Assembly: GCF_013362995.1 (NCBI RefSeq)
Contig: NZ_JABWDV010000351.1
Location: 3,199-38,685 of the forward strand
Source: Streptomyces sp. TRM64462
Lineage (GTDB): Bacteria; Actinomycetota; Actinomycetes; Streptomycetales; Streptomycetaceae
Reading direction: 5' to 3'
Length of the DNA: 35,487 nucleotides
Each line of letters begins with the position of its first letter. The stretch's first letter is position 1. Below the pieces are notes generated by a model. That model made no database searches. It had not been told where the DNA came from and worked only from the letters and a program-made list of their open reading frames with translations. The position numbers were made by a program, and so were the translations under genes. Shown one piece after another: positions 15,790-23,620 of the stretch.

Positions 15790-16287
15790 GTGACCCAGCA
15801 GACCAATGATCAGCCGAAGGCCCTCAAGCCGGCGCTCGAATCCATGACCCTGCTGGTCGCCGCAGTCATCGTCCACGACAAGGGCACCAACCGCGTCGTC
15901 CTCCTCCAGCGCAGCGAGAACGCCAAGTTTGCCCAGGGCATGTGGGACCTCCCCGTCGGCAAGAGCGAACCGGGCGAGCCCATCACGGAGACGGCGGTCC
16001 GCGAGCTCTACGAGGAGACGGGCCTCATGGTGAAGCCCGAGTCCCTCAAAGTCGCCCACATCATCCACGGCGCCTGGGGCGTCGAGGCCCCCAACGGCTT
16101 CCTCACCGTCGTCTTCGCCGCCCACGAATGGACCGGCGAACCCGAAAACCGCGAACCCCGCAAGCACTCCCAGGTCCTGTGGGTTGACGCCGACGCAGTA
16201 CCCGAGAATTTCGTCGACACCACTTCAAGCGCCCTTCACCGATACCTCACGGGAGGCCCGGAGGTCTCCCTCGACGGCTGGCATTAG
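15790..16287 (+). CDS. NUDIX hydrolase
   Basis: A 165-aa pyrophosphohydrolase for a nucleoside diphosphate linked to another moiety. The complete Nudix box spans about residues 57-79: G-x5-E-x7-RELYEETGL, with the metal-binding REXXEE residues intact. Flanking strands MTLLVAAVIVHDK and VVLLQRSE fit the fold. GTG 15790 follows AAGGGA; an in-frame ATG at 15757, one base after the XRE stop, is an alternative adding 11 residues. Its place downstream of the regulator suggests it processes or clears a nucleotide-type product of the divergent operon (inference). Confidence 0.9.
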   Translation: MTQQTNDQPKALKPALESMTLLVAAVIVHDKGTNRVVLLQRSENAKFAQGMWDLPVGKSEPGEPITETAVRELYEETGLMVKPESLKVAHIIHGAWGVEAPNGFLTVVFAAHEWTGEPENREPRKHSQVLWVDADAVPENFVDTTSSALHRYLTGGPEVSLDGWH

Positions 16288-16427
16288 AAGCGTCAACTGC
16301 GGCGCGACTAGTTGCCAGGGCGGCCCGTCACCAATTGAGCCTGCCTCCTGGTGGGGCGGCGATCCCGTTCTCAGCAGAGCAGGCACACCCAGCCGACGCA
16401 AAGCCCATGGCAAGCAGACGCTGCCAG

Positions 16428-17558
16428 TCAGTGGCTGACATTCTTCCTCTGCATGCGCTTCACAATTCTCTCCTCGGCACGATCAATTTCGACTTGCGCA
16501 TCCTCAAAGGCGCGCGAACAAGCCGACCTCATTTCCTCAATCGCCCGCACGCAAAGAAGCGCCTCAATATCTGGACCTTCCGGAGCTCCGCTAACCGCAA
16601 GAGAGAACGTAACCTGAATCAACGAGTTGAGCGCCATGATCGCCGGATCGATAAGCCCTACATTAACCTTTCCAGCATCCCGCAGGACAAGCCCTCGGTA
16701 TTCTATGAAGTTCTGGCCGATCCCCCTGGCACCACAATGCACCTCACTGCTTGCCCATTGATAATAGGGGCGCACATGACTCAGGGAGGTTTTCTCCTCC
16801 AGCTTGCGCAGGTTATCATCCGGTGAAAATCTCTTGGCCCATCCGTAATCACGCTTGAAGCTCTGCCCATATTTCGCGAGCACTTCAGCGTATCGCTTTT
16901 CGAGCTCGTCAACGTACGCCTGCTCAAGCGGCTCCTCGCCAAGAGTTGCGTGATCCCTTTGGAACTGGAGAGCGTCACGCCTCAATCCAACGATTTCGTG
17001 ATCAAGAAATCGTTCGGCGAGGTCATGATGGTCAGGGTCGGCGGCTGCGTCTGCAATCACGCAAGCGATGACAGCCGTCTCATGAAGCGTGCGGCATCGC
17101 GCCATGGCGCCCCTTGGATGCCCATGCGAGAGAAGGGTAAGAACCTCGCCTGCTATGCGACAAGCGGTGACATGAAGACCCGTAAGGGCTTCCAGCGTGT
17201 GCTCCTGAGCGGGCGCCAGGCTCTCCCTCTTCTTGTGCGCCTCCCTCTCACCCAATTCGGCACACACCGAATGAAGGACCCAGTAAAGATCGAGGGCTTT
17301 ACCCCACTTCTTCTGGAGTCTCCGATCGAACCGACGATCTATGCGCTTACTCGCTCGGAGCGTTCGCTTGTCCTTTATCATCGCGGCAGCCAACTGAGGC
17401 GCCAATTCGTTAATCACATCGGGGACCGCAGTGGAGATCAGGTCGCCGACGCGCTCAGGATCCAAACCTTTTCGGAGCTGGTCCAGCACAGCATCTTCAA
17501 TTGCGCGCGTGAGGAAATCGCCGTCGACGTGACGCGTACGTTTGAACTTTCCGAGCAT
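16428..17558 (-). CDS. DUF5677-domain protein
   Basis: A 376-aa, all-helical protein. The DUF5677 signature is in the C-terminal two-thirds: GAMARCRTLHETAVIACVIA near residue 175, and YYQWASSEVHCGARGI near residue 275. Function unknown. ATG 17558 is preceded by AGAGGA at 6-bp spacing; the long in-frame extension further upstream crosses the divergent promoter and is not credible. Third-base GC is lower than in the surrounding genes, suggesting a different source from the rest of the element. Divergent from the ASCH gene. Confidence 0.82.
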   Translation of the reverse strand: MLGKFKRTRHVDGDFLTRAIEDAVLDQLRKGLDPERVGDLISTAVPDVINELAPQLAAAMIKDKRTLRASKRIDRRFDRRLQKKWGKALDLYWVLHSVCAELGEREAHKKRESLAPAQEHTLEALTGLHVTACRIAGEVLTLLSHGHPRGAMARCRTLHETAVIACVIADAAADPDHHDLAERFLDHEIVGLRRDALQFQRDHATLGEEPLEQAYVDELEKRYAEVLAKYGQSFKRDYGWAKRFSPDDNLRKLEEKTSLSHVRPYYQWASSEVHCGARGIGQNFIEYRGLVLRDAGKVNVGLIDPAIMALNSLIQVTFSLAVSGAPEGPDIEALLCVRAIEEMRSACSRAFEDAQVEIDRAEERIVKRMQRKNVSH

Positions 17559-17768
17559 GATGGTCCTCTGGTGTGAGTTCTGCCGCACTTTAACTCGGGA
17601 CGGCAGAGACTGCACGCATTTTCCGACCCTGATCAAATCGGCAGGAGCGAGCCTCCTGGCCGGCGGCTCCACGCCGCTGAAGCCGTGCCCCCTGCCCGAG
17701 AGCACCGGCCCATGGATGCTCGACACCCGCACTGACCCGGCACCGTCCCCCAGGAGCGTTCCCTCCCG

Positions 17769-18122
17769 ATGACCGACCGCACCGCCCGCGTCCGCGAGCT
17801 GAACCTCTACCGCCAGCACTTCGGGCTCGTCGTCGCGGGCACCAAGATGATCGAGGTGCGAGTCAAGTATCCGCGCCTCGACGACCTCGCTGCGGGCGAT
17901 ACCATCCACTTCCGCATCAACGGCACCGACGAGACCTGCGACGTGAACGTCCTCCGCGTCACCGAGGACCCCGACTTCGAAGCCCTCCTCGGCGGCGAGG
18001 TCTCAACAAACGTCAACCGCACCGCCGACCGCGACCAGCAACTGTCTGACATCCGCAGTATCTGCGACCCAGAGAAGGAAGCCCTCGGGACCATCGCCAT
18101 TCAGATTGAGCGCGCCCTGTAG
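17769..18122 (+). CDS. ASCH-domain protein
   Basis: A 117-aa single-domain ASCH protein (PUA-like beta barrel): LYRQHFGLVVAGTKMIEVRV, then DLAAGDTIHFR, the conserved core. ASCH proteins bind RNA or modified nucleotides; some are small nucleoside hydrolases. ATG 17769 has AGGAG 12 bases upstream, which is rather far. Its base composition is high-GC and Streptomyces-like, in contrast to the genes on both sides. Confidence 0.82.
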   Translation: MTDRTARVRELNLYRQHFGLVVAGTKMIEVRVKYPRLDDLAAGDTIHFRINGTDETCDVNVLRVTEDPDFEALLGGEVSTNVNRTADRDQQLSDIRSICDPEKEALGTIAIQIERAL

Positions 18123-18240
18123 GGATCCAAGCGTGCGTTAACTAATAGTTCCACCTCGGGCTCATTCTCGTAAGCGCGGCATGATCCTCACTCATGCCCC
18201 ACTGCCCATTCGCTTCCTCAACCAGACCCAGGAGTAAGGC

Positions 18241-19335
18241 TTGAGCAACCGAGTTAGGAGACAGCACACCGTCTCCAAGTTCTACTTGAACGGCTTCGCA
18301 GATGACGCCGGGAGAATTCGCCGAGTTTCACTCCCTGGCGCCCCCGCACCCGTTCTTTCAACTGGCGATGCGAGCGTAATTAAGGACTTCTATACGGTAA
18401 CGCTTCCCGATGGCTCTTTGTCAGATTTCTTCGAGAGGGCATTCAGTAAAATCGAGAGCCCTGCCGCCGAGGCGCTGAGACTTATCCTCTCAGGGACTTG
18501 GCCGATCCAAGGTGAACACCGGAAATCTTTCGCCACATGGATTGCCCTGCAGCACCTAAGGGCCGAGCAGATACGGCAGAATCAGAAGAATCACAACGCT
18601 GAAATGATTCGACTCCTCGTCGGAGTCTCAGGGAAAGAGGCACTGCGCTCGCGCATTCAGGAGGCCGAGGGGCGCGTTGTCGGCGACGAGGAGCTTGACA
18701 TCGAGTGGCGCGACCTGACTAAGCCGGGTGGTCCCGACATGGCCGCCGACGCCATCGACCACATCCGGTTGCTGATGGATCTCCTACCTGGCACCGCTGC
18801 TTACCTCAACGACTGCCAGTGGACGCTGTTCAAATTCAACCGACGCTCCATAATTACATCCGACCACCCCGTTTCACTTGCCGTCGCACCTGATTATCCC
18901 GCGTGGCAAGGAGTGGGCATTTTCACAGCCGACCTATTCTTGGTCCCACTCAGCCGCCGCCACGCCCTCACAATTCAACCAAAAAACCTCCGGGAGGGTA
19001 TGGAGATCCCCGACTTCACTGTTTCGGGATCGACGAAGATCGCGCAGAGTATCAACCAAGAAACGGCCATGGGAGCTCGAAAGTACATATACCAGCATCC
19101 CGAGGAGTCACCGCTGCAAGGAATCCGTCTCCCCCAGCCCGTGATGCGCGACCGGCCTGGGATGTCTAATACCGACGGACTTATTCGCGAAGAGGGGCTC
19201 TTTAGTGGTATCCCGGAAGCAAGTCTGCGTGCCATGTCAGAGACATCTCCTCCGGGAGATCGGGAAAATGGCATGACGATCGACGACCTTCCTTGGCCGA
19301 TCCCTGGGCGCCGCCGACCAGGAGCTGACGAGTGA
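18241..19335 (+). CDS. DUF4238-domain protein
   Basis: A 364-aa protein starting with the DUF4238 hallmark RRQHTVSKFYLNGFAD, followed by SVIKDFYTV and SDFFERAFSKIE near residues 45-85, and a C-terminal core with SIITSDHPVSLAV near residue 205 and LVPLSRRHALTI. Function unknown; found sporadically in accessory DNA across bacteria. TTG 18241 follows AGGAG at good spacing. Many A/T-ending codons (AAT, ATT, AAA) mark it as more recently acquired than its neighbours. It is the last gene before the right end of the element. Confidence 0.85.
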   Translation: MSNRVRRQHTVSKFYLNGFADDAGRIRRVSLPGAPAPVLSTGDASVIKDFYTVTLPDGSLSDFFERAFSKIESPAAEALRLILSGTWPIQGEHRKSFATWIALQHLRAEQIRQNQKNHNAEMIRLLVGVSGKEALRSRIQEAEGRVVGDEELDIEWRDLTKPGGPDMAADAIDHIRLLMDLLPGTAAYLNDCQWTLFKFNRRSIITSDHPVSLAVAPDYPAWQGVGIFTADLFLVPLSRRHALTIQPKNLREGMEIPDFTVSGSTKIAQSINQETAMGARKYIYQHPEESPLQGIRLPQPVMRDRPGMSNTDGLIREEGLFSGIPEASLRAMSETSPPGDRENGMTIDDLPWPIPGRRRPGADE

Positions 19336-19512
19336 GGCCAGCGGCCACCCACAGGGCGTGACTCCCACGCTCGCTCGCGGTCCCGCGCCAGTCCGCACAC
19401 AGTCCGCAAGACACCCGGTCGGGACCATCGCACCCCATCGCCAGCCATCAGCAAAGGGCCAGGTCAGCGACCCACAGGGAAGATCCCCGCAGGTCACCGA
19501 CCAGGCCCATTA
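19336..19512. other. Non-coding right end of the mobile element
   Basis: No convincing gene. It contains the right copy of the putative arm-type site (19391-19410) and leads into attR at 19513. Confidence 0.6.
19391..19410. repeat. Putative integrase arm-type site, right copy
   Basis: GTCCGCA twice at 11-bp spacing, matching 3593-3612 at 16 of 20 bases in the same orientation, about 100 bp inside attR. Confidence 0.45.
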
Positions 19513-19533
19513 CTAGGAGACGAAGAAGGCCTG
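19513..19533 (+). other. attR: right attachment site, remnant of sodN 3' end
   Basis: Reads as the codons for ETKKA-stop, the exact C-terminus of SodN, in a place with no sodN gene. 18 of 21 bases match 3521-3541. To its right lies an orphan hairpin terminator as expected downstream of a gene. Confidence 0.82.
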
Positions 19534-19589
19534 ACGCCGCCCCCTTGCGTCGGATCCGCTCCGACGCGAATCACAGGGCGAAAGCAGAA

Positions 19590-19619
19590 GGGCCCGGTCG
19601 GACGACACCGACCGGGCCC
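19590..19619. terminator. Terminator, likely the original sodN terminator
   Basis: Perfect 12-bp stem GGGCCCGGTCGG (19590-19601) and its complement (19608-19619) around ACGACA, followed by a T-rich run. It lies 56 bp beyond the displaced sodN stop codon and also ends the convergent GNAT gene. Confidence 0.88.
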
Positions 19620-19631
19620 CTTTGCTTTTCA

Positions 19632-20495
19632 TCACGGGACGGACAGGTCGTACACGGCCCAGTCGGTGATCGGGGCGTAGCCGATGCGCTGGTAGAGGGC
19701 GTTGCTCGTGGGGTTGGCCGGGTTCGCGTGGAGGACGACGTCCGTGGCGCCTGCGGCCAGGGCGGCCCGGGTCACCTCGACTGTCGCGGCGCCCGCGTAG
19801 CCGCGGCCGCGCAGGTGGGGCGGGGTGTAGACGGGGTCCACCTGGACCACGCCGGCGACCGTCGGGTTCGCGCCCACCATGGAGACGGGTGTGCCGTCCG
19901 GGGTCTCCCAGAACGTATAGCGCTTGTCGGCGAAGCGGGTGCCGGCCCAGGAGTCGGCGTCGATGGTGACGGCCTCCCCGACGTCCTTGGCGAACTCGCT
20001 GCACCAGCGCAGGAGTTGCTCATGGTCCTGCTCGCCCGCGGGTCGGGCCCGGCCCGCCGGGAGCGGCTCCGGTGGAGTGAGCGTGCCGAGGCGGTAGAGG
20101 CGGATCCGGGTGCGGAGGGTCGGCGTCGCGCCTGTGTGACGCTGCCAGGCCTCGGCGAAGGCGGTGGCGGTGCTGTGGTCCGCGCTGACGTACGGGAGGG
20201 AGTGCCCGAGGGCGGCCAGGTGGGCGGCGAGGGTGTCGGCCTGCCCGGGGGTGAGCGGGGTGAGGCCCAGGCCGAGGGACGGGAGGCGGTGGAGGGTGGC
20301 GCGGACCTCGCCCGCTCGCTCCAGCCGGCCGAAGAGGGGCGCTTGGGGGCCGTATGCGGCCGCCCCGCGTGTGCGCAGTCTCGCGATGGCTGTCAGCGGC
20401 GTGATGTGCAGGGCGGGCCGTGAACGCAGGAACTCTCCTGCTCGGGCCAGGAAGTCGTCGACGTCTTCGGTGAGGTGCCAGTCGTCCGGGCGCAT
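19632..20495 (-). CDS. GNAT-family N-acetyltransferase
   Basis: A 287-aa protein with a C-terminal GNAT domain. The acetyl-CoA motif A is VYTPPHLRGRGYAGAATVEVTR near residues 215-236 (R-G-x-G-x-A), followed by VVLHANPANPTSNALYQRIGY, the motif B region. The N-terminal 130 residues form a second, degenerate GNAT-like half, as in many Streptomyces acetyltransferases. Substrate unknown. ATG 20495 has GGGGGA upstream. It shares a terminator with the displaced sodN end and follows the LysR gene by 18 bp. Confidence 0.87.
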   Translation of the reverse strand: MRPDDWHLTEDVDDFLARAGEFLRSRPALHITPLTAIARLRTRGAAAYGPQAPLFGRLERAGEVRATLHRLPSLGLGLTPLTPGQADTLAAHLAALGHSLPYVSADHSTATAFAEAWQRHTGATPTLRTRIRLYRLGTLTPPEPLPAGRARPAGEQDHEQLLRWCSEFAKDVGEAVTIDADSWAGTRFADKRYTFWETPDGTPVSMVGANPTVAGVVQVDPVYTPPHLRGRGYAGAATVEVTRAALAAGATDVVLHANPANPTSNALYQRIGYAPITDWAVYDLSVP

Positions 20496-20513
20496 GCTGC
20501 ATGATCCCCCGGG

Positions 20514-21476
20514 TCAGCCCGCGCACGGCAGTGGCGTGTCGTGGCGGAGGAGCCACTGGCGGTACGTGGCCGTGCGGAGGGCCGCTTCGCGGTAGGCGGC
20601 GGCCAGTTCCGTGTACGCCGTTTCGTACAGGGCCGCCGTGTCCGGGGCCGGCCGGTGGTGGTGGAGGAGGAGGCGTACGGCCAGGGGGTCGTCGCGCAGC
20701 GGGCGGATCGCCATGTCGTCGCGCGGGCCCGACGTGGGCTGGCAGGGGGCGACCGCCTCGCCGACGACGATGAGGGACGCCGCGGTGTGGTAATCGGCGT
20801 GGAGGACCGGCGGGTCGATGCCGGCCGCGACCAGGACGCGGCGCAGGCCGTCCCACTCGCCGTCGACGGTCGGGTCGACCATCCAGCGGTCCCGCGCCAG
20901 GTCCTGGATGTCGACGACGGGCGCGGCGGCCGCCGGGTGGTCGCGGGCCATGGAGATGAACTGCGGCTCCCGCTCGACCAGCACCCGCTGCACCAGACCG
21001 TCCGGGACGCGCAGCGGGCAGCCCTCGACCTCGTGGACGAAGGCGACGTCGAGCTGGCCCGCGGCCACCGCCCGCAGCAGGGCGTTCGCGGAGACGTCCA
21101 TGTGCAGCGTGATGTCCGTGCCGTGCAGCCGCTGCCGGAGCCTCCGCAGCCATCCGGCGAGCGCCCGGCTGGCCGTGGAGCCGATGCGGAGCCGCGTGCC
21201 GTCGGCGCGGGCGGCGGCCGCCCGTGTCTCGCTGACCAGCAGCGACATCTGCGCGACCAGCGGGCGGGCCCGGCTGAGGACCGAGCGGCCCAGGGGCGTG
21301 GGCCGGCAGCCGGTGCGGCCGCGCGTGAAGAGCTCGGCGCCGAGCGCGTTCTCGATGCGCCGTAGCTGGGTCGTCAGGGAGGGCTGGCTCATGCCCAGTT
21401 GGCGGGCGGCCTTGTGCAGGCTGCCGGTGTCGGCGATGGCGCACAGCGCCCGCAGATGCCTCACCTCCAGCTCCAT
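20514..21476 (-). CDS. snpR: LysR-family activator of snapalysin (SnpR-like)
   Basis: A 320-aa LysR regulator. The N-terminal winged helix (LRALCAIADTGSLHKAARQLGMSQPSLTTQLRRIE) is followed by the effector-binding domain. ATG 21476 (MELEVRHL) fits the family; the ORF upstream of it is short and unrelated. It is divergent from the snapalysin gene at 21675. In Streptomyces the small neutral protease gene snpA is paired with a divergent LysR activator, so the role is inferred from family and position. Overlaps nothing; downstream GNAT gene may be co-transcribed. Confidence 0.9.
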   Translation of the reverse strand: MELEVRHLRALCAIADTGSLHKAARQLGMSQPSLTTQLRRIENALGAELFTRGRTGCRPTPLGRSVLSRARPLVAQMSLLVSETRAAAARADGTRLRIGSTASRALAGWLRRLRQRLHGTDITLHMDVSANALLRAVAAGQLDVAFVHEVEGCPLRVPDGLVQRVLVEREPQFISMARDHPAAAAPVVDIQDLARDRWMVDPTVDGEWDGLRRVLVAAGIDPPVLHADYHTAASLIVVGEAVAPCQPTSGPRDDMAIRPLRDDPLAVRLLLHHHRPAPDTAALYETAYTELAAAYREAALRTATYRQWLLRHDTPLPCAG

Positions 21477-21560
21477 GCCCCGAGCGTAGGACGGCACCCC
21501 ACACCGCACCAGACACCCCGAGCACGTGAATTCCCGTCAGCCCGAAGGGAGTTGAGCGGG

Positions 21561-21592
21561 TGATGCGTTCGTGCTATCGCCCCTTGGCATCA
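21561..21592. promoter_or_regulatory. Possible LysR operator of snpA
   Basis: Inverted repeat TGATGC (21561-21566) and GCATCA (21587-21592), 20 bases apart, in the intergenic space between the LysR gene and snpA, about 85-115 bp before the snpA start. Confidence 0.45.
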
Positions 21593-21674
21593 TCCGTGCG
21601 GGCCCCGGGCTCCCCGACACTCTGATCCAACCGAACGCGTCCACCCAACCGTTCAGGACGAGTAGGAGCCCCCC

Positions 21675-22349
21675 ATGAGACACCCCAAGGCCGTGCTGGC
21701 CGCCGCGCTGAGCGTGGCCGCCGCGCTCGCGGCCGTGCCCGCGACGACCGGCACCGCCGCCACGCCCGCCACCGCGCCCGCGTCGGCCGCGTCGGCCGCG
21801 TCGGCCGGTACCGCCGCCTCGTACGCCGCCTACGCCGGCTCCGCCGAGGAGGCGAAGGCGAACCGGGCCTTCTTCGAGGCCGTCATGGAGTCCGTCGCCA
21901 AGAAGCGCGCCGCGACCCCCGGCGCGCAGGCCGTGACGGTCGTCTACTCGGCGGCCAACGCCCCGAGCTTCCGCACACAGATAGCTCGCTCCACGCAGAT
22001 CTGGAACAGCTCGGTCAGCAATGTGAAGCTCCAGGAAGGCAGTAACCCGGACTTCCGGTACTACGAGGGCAACGACTCGCGCGGTTCGTACGCCAGCACC
22101 GACGGGCACGGCCGCGGCTACATCTTCCTCGACTACCGGCAGAACCAGATCTACAACTCGACCCGCGTCACCGCCCACGAGACGGGGCACGTCCTCGGCC
22201 TGCCCGACCACTACTCGGGGCCGTGCAGCGAGCTGATGTCGGGCGGCGGACCCGGGCCGTCCTGCCAGAACGCCATCCCGGACACGCGGGAGCGGCAGCG
22301 CGTCGACTACCTGTGGCGCAACGGCCTCGCGGCCGCCAAGGTCTCCTGA
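21675..22349 (+). CDS. snpA: Snapalysin, secreted small neutral metalloprotease
   Basis: A 224-aa preproprotein of peptidase family M7. The signal peptide ([20 protein letters not shown]) is followed by an Ala-rich pro region and the catalytic domain. The zinc site [11 protein letters not shown] begins at residue 168 (two His and an Asp ligand, catalytic Glu). The Cys pair in GPCSELM and GPSCQN probably forms a disulfide. Length is normal. ATG 21675 with GGAG upstream. It degrades extracellular protein, preferring aromatic residues in known homologues, and is controlled by the divergent LysR gene. Confidence 0.95.
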   Translation: MRHPKAVLAAALSVAAALAAVPATTGTAATPATAPASAASAASAGTAASYAAYAGSAEEAKANRAFFEAVMESVAKKRAATPGAQAVTVVYSAANAPSFRTQIARSTQIWNSSVSNVKLQEGSNPDFRYYEGNDSRGSYASTDGHGRGYIFLDYRQNQIYNSTRVTAHETGHVLGLPDHYSGPCSELMSGGGPGPSCQNAIPDTRERQRVDYLWRNGLAAAKVS

Positions 22350-22399
22350 CCCGCGTCCGCGTCCGCCCCCGCACGCGTACCCGTACGCGCACTGCGCAC

Positions 22400-22445
22400 G
22401 CGAGGCGCCCCGCCGGAGAACGCGGGGCGACGCGGGGCGCCTCGC
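22400..22445. terminator. Terminator after snpA with two alternative stems
   Basis: Perfect 14-bp stem (22400-22413 with 22432-22445). An inner GCGGGGCG at 22421-22428 can also pair with the left arm, giving a shorter alternative hairpin. Lies between convergent genes. Confidence 0.8.
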
Positions 22446-22458
22446 CTCGCCGCCGCGG

Positions 22459-22917
22459 TCAGGCCGCCTCCAGCAGCCTCCGCGCGAACCGCGTGCCCGG
22501 CGGGAGCTGGCGCAGGATCCGGTCGAGGGCCTGGTCGAAGTCGCCGCCGGTGACCCCCGACTCGTACGCGGCGCCGTCGCAGTGCAGCGTGAGCTGGAGG
22601 TCCACCCGCTCGGGCGACCCGTCGGACAGCGCCTCACCCAGCGCCAACAGACAACTCAGCGTGGCCTGTTGGGACCTGCCGCCCCCGGTGACGACCGGGA
22701 GCGGCAGGTCCCATTCGAGTACGCAGCCCGCCAGCGGCAGTCCGCCGTTCTCCTCCGTCGCCCGCAGGGCGGCGAAGCTTCCGCCCGTGTACTCCGCACC
22801 CCTGACGCGGGTGGTGACGCTCCGTCCGTCCGCCGTGATGACGATGGCTTCCGCACCCCGGCGGTCCCGATACCAGCCGGCCCAGACTTCCGTCGACTCC
22901 GATGACTCCGATGACAT
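22459..22917 (-). CDS. DUF6304-like hypothetical protein
   Basis: A 152-aa protein, SSESSESTEVWAGWYRDRRG at the start, then VLEWDLPLPVV and LQLTLHCDGAAYES, a pattern I associate with the actinobacterial DUF6304 family. It ends LPPGTRFARRLLEAA, shorter than the Cys-containing C-terminus I remember for relatives, so it may be a truncated or divergent member. ATG 22917. No function known. Confidence 0.65.
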   Translation of the reverse strand: MSSESSESTEVWAGWYRDRRGAEAIVITADGRSVTTRVRGAEYTGGSFAALRATEENGGLPLAGCVLEWDLPLPVVTGGGRSQQATLSCLLALGEALSDGSPERVDLQLTLHCDGAAYESGVTGGDFDQALDRILRQLPPGTRFARRLLEAA

Positions 22918-22979
22918 GGCGCGGACTGTAGCGGTATGACTGCCTCCGACGTGACGCCGGACACCCCTGGAGCCTGACT

Positions 22980-23288
22980 TCAGCCGATCTTGGTGCTGTT
23001 GCCCGGCTCGTTCCGGGATTCTTGATCGTTCCGCTCGCGGAGTGCCTTCTCGCGGAGCGCCTTGAGGCGGCGCTTGGCGTACTTCCAGTCCTTGGACTCG
23101 TGCGGCGTCCTGCCGAACAGGACGCATTGGGGGTTGTGGCACGGCTGCGGGCGCCACTCCGGCACCCACGCGCCGAGCACCTTGCGTCGTTTGATGGCCG
23201 TACCGACCGGCTCTCCGCAGGCGGGACAGACAACCTCCCGGCTCGTCTGCGGGCGGCCCTGGACGGTCCGGCGTCCTTCGGTGCCCAT
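22980..23288 (-). CDS. Small zinc-ribbon protein
   Basis: A 102-aa basic protein. Two Cys pairs, VCPACGEPVG near residue 20 and CHNPQC near residue 50, make a likely zinc ribbon. The C-terminal half is highly charged (RRLKALREKALRERN). ATG 23288 chosen as the first Met of the ribbon-containing part; the long frame upstream runs through other genes. No function recognised; nucleic-acid binding is possible. Confidence 0.7.
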   Translation of the reverse strand: MGTEGRRTVQGRPQTSREVVCPACGEPVGTAIKRRKVLGAWVPEWRPQPCHNPQCVLFGRTPHESKDWKYAKRRLKALREKALRERNDQESRNEPGNSTKIG

Positions 23289-23307
23289 ACGTCCAGGGTA
23301 TTGCGGT

Positions 23308-23550
23308 TCAGCGATTGCGGCTGTACGTGCGGACGCACACCCCGTGACCGAAGGTGCGCACCGACTCCAGGGCGAAGTCCGAGACCGAGAAGGCGGCGGC
23401 GCCGCCGGACATCGGCATCCCGGAGCCGTAGAGCTGCGGATACGTCTTGACGGCCAGCCCGTCGATCTCGTCGACGAGCTGGCCGGCATGCTCCCGGCCG
23501 AGGACGTGGACCGGGTGGTGGACACGGTCGTACGCGCCGGTCCCGGGCAT
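23308..23550 (-). CDS. Small hypothetical protein
   Basis: An 80-aa product (MPGTGAYDRVHH ... MSGGAAAFSVSDF ... VRTYSRNR). Almost all codons end in G or C and the composition is balanced, which supports coding. An in-frame GTG at 23565 would add 5 residues, but lies in the stem of the terminator at 23558-23597, so ATG 23550 is preferred. Not recognised. Confidence 0.6.
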   Translation of the reverse strand: MPGTGAYDRVHHPVHVLGREHAGQLVDEIDGLAVKTYPQLYGSGMPMSGGAAAFSVSDFALESVRTFGHGVCVRTYSRNR

Positions 23551-23557
23551 ACGGAAC

Positions 23558-23597
23558 GGGCCCACGGGCGCGGCCGAAAACCGCCGCCCGTGGGCCC
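23558..23597. terminator. Terminator after polyprenyl synthase gene
   Basis: Perfect 13-bp stem (23558-23570 with 23585-23597), 14-base loop with an inner CGG/CCG pairing. Confidence 0.8.
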
Positions 23598-23620
23598 GCG
23601 CCCCACGCCGTAGGCGCCAC

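Larger units (their letters stand above)
3530..19529. mobile_element. Integrative mobilizable element of about 16.0 kb in sodN
   Basis: Bounded by the sodN-derived direct repeats. Order from the left: integrase, XRE regulator, excisionase-like protein, DUF3631 ATPase, candidate oriT, MobC, relaxase, then cargo. It has integration and relaxosome genes but no FtsK/TraB-like DNA translocase and no type IV secretion genes, so it should need a helper element for transfer. The cargo includes a modification-type operon (11162-14175) with a divergent regulator and NUDIX gene, and a lower-GC block (16428-19335). The chromosomal backbone resumes with an orphan terminator at 19590. Confidence 0.85.

Noticed and set aside
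16335..17576. Plus-strand ORFs opposite DUF5677
   Set aside because: They lie antisense to a protein with recognisable domain motifs and a good ribosome-binding site, and show no family features.
3530..19529. Self-transmissible AICE or a prophage
   Set aside because: No FtsK/TraB translocase and no phage structural, packaging or lysis genes are visible. A relaxase and MobC point to a mobilizable element.
19513..20004. Minus-strand ORF spanning the att site and GNAT 3' end
   Set aside because: Shadow frame; the GNAT gene and terminator explain this stretch.
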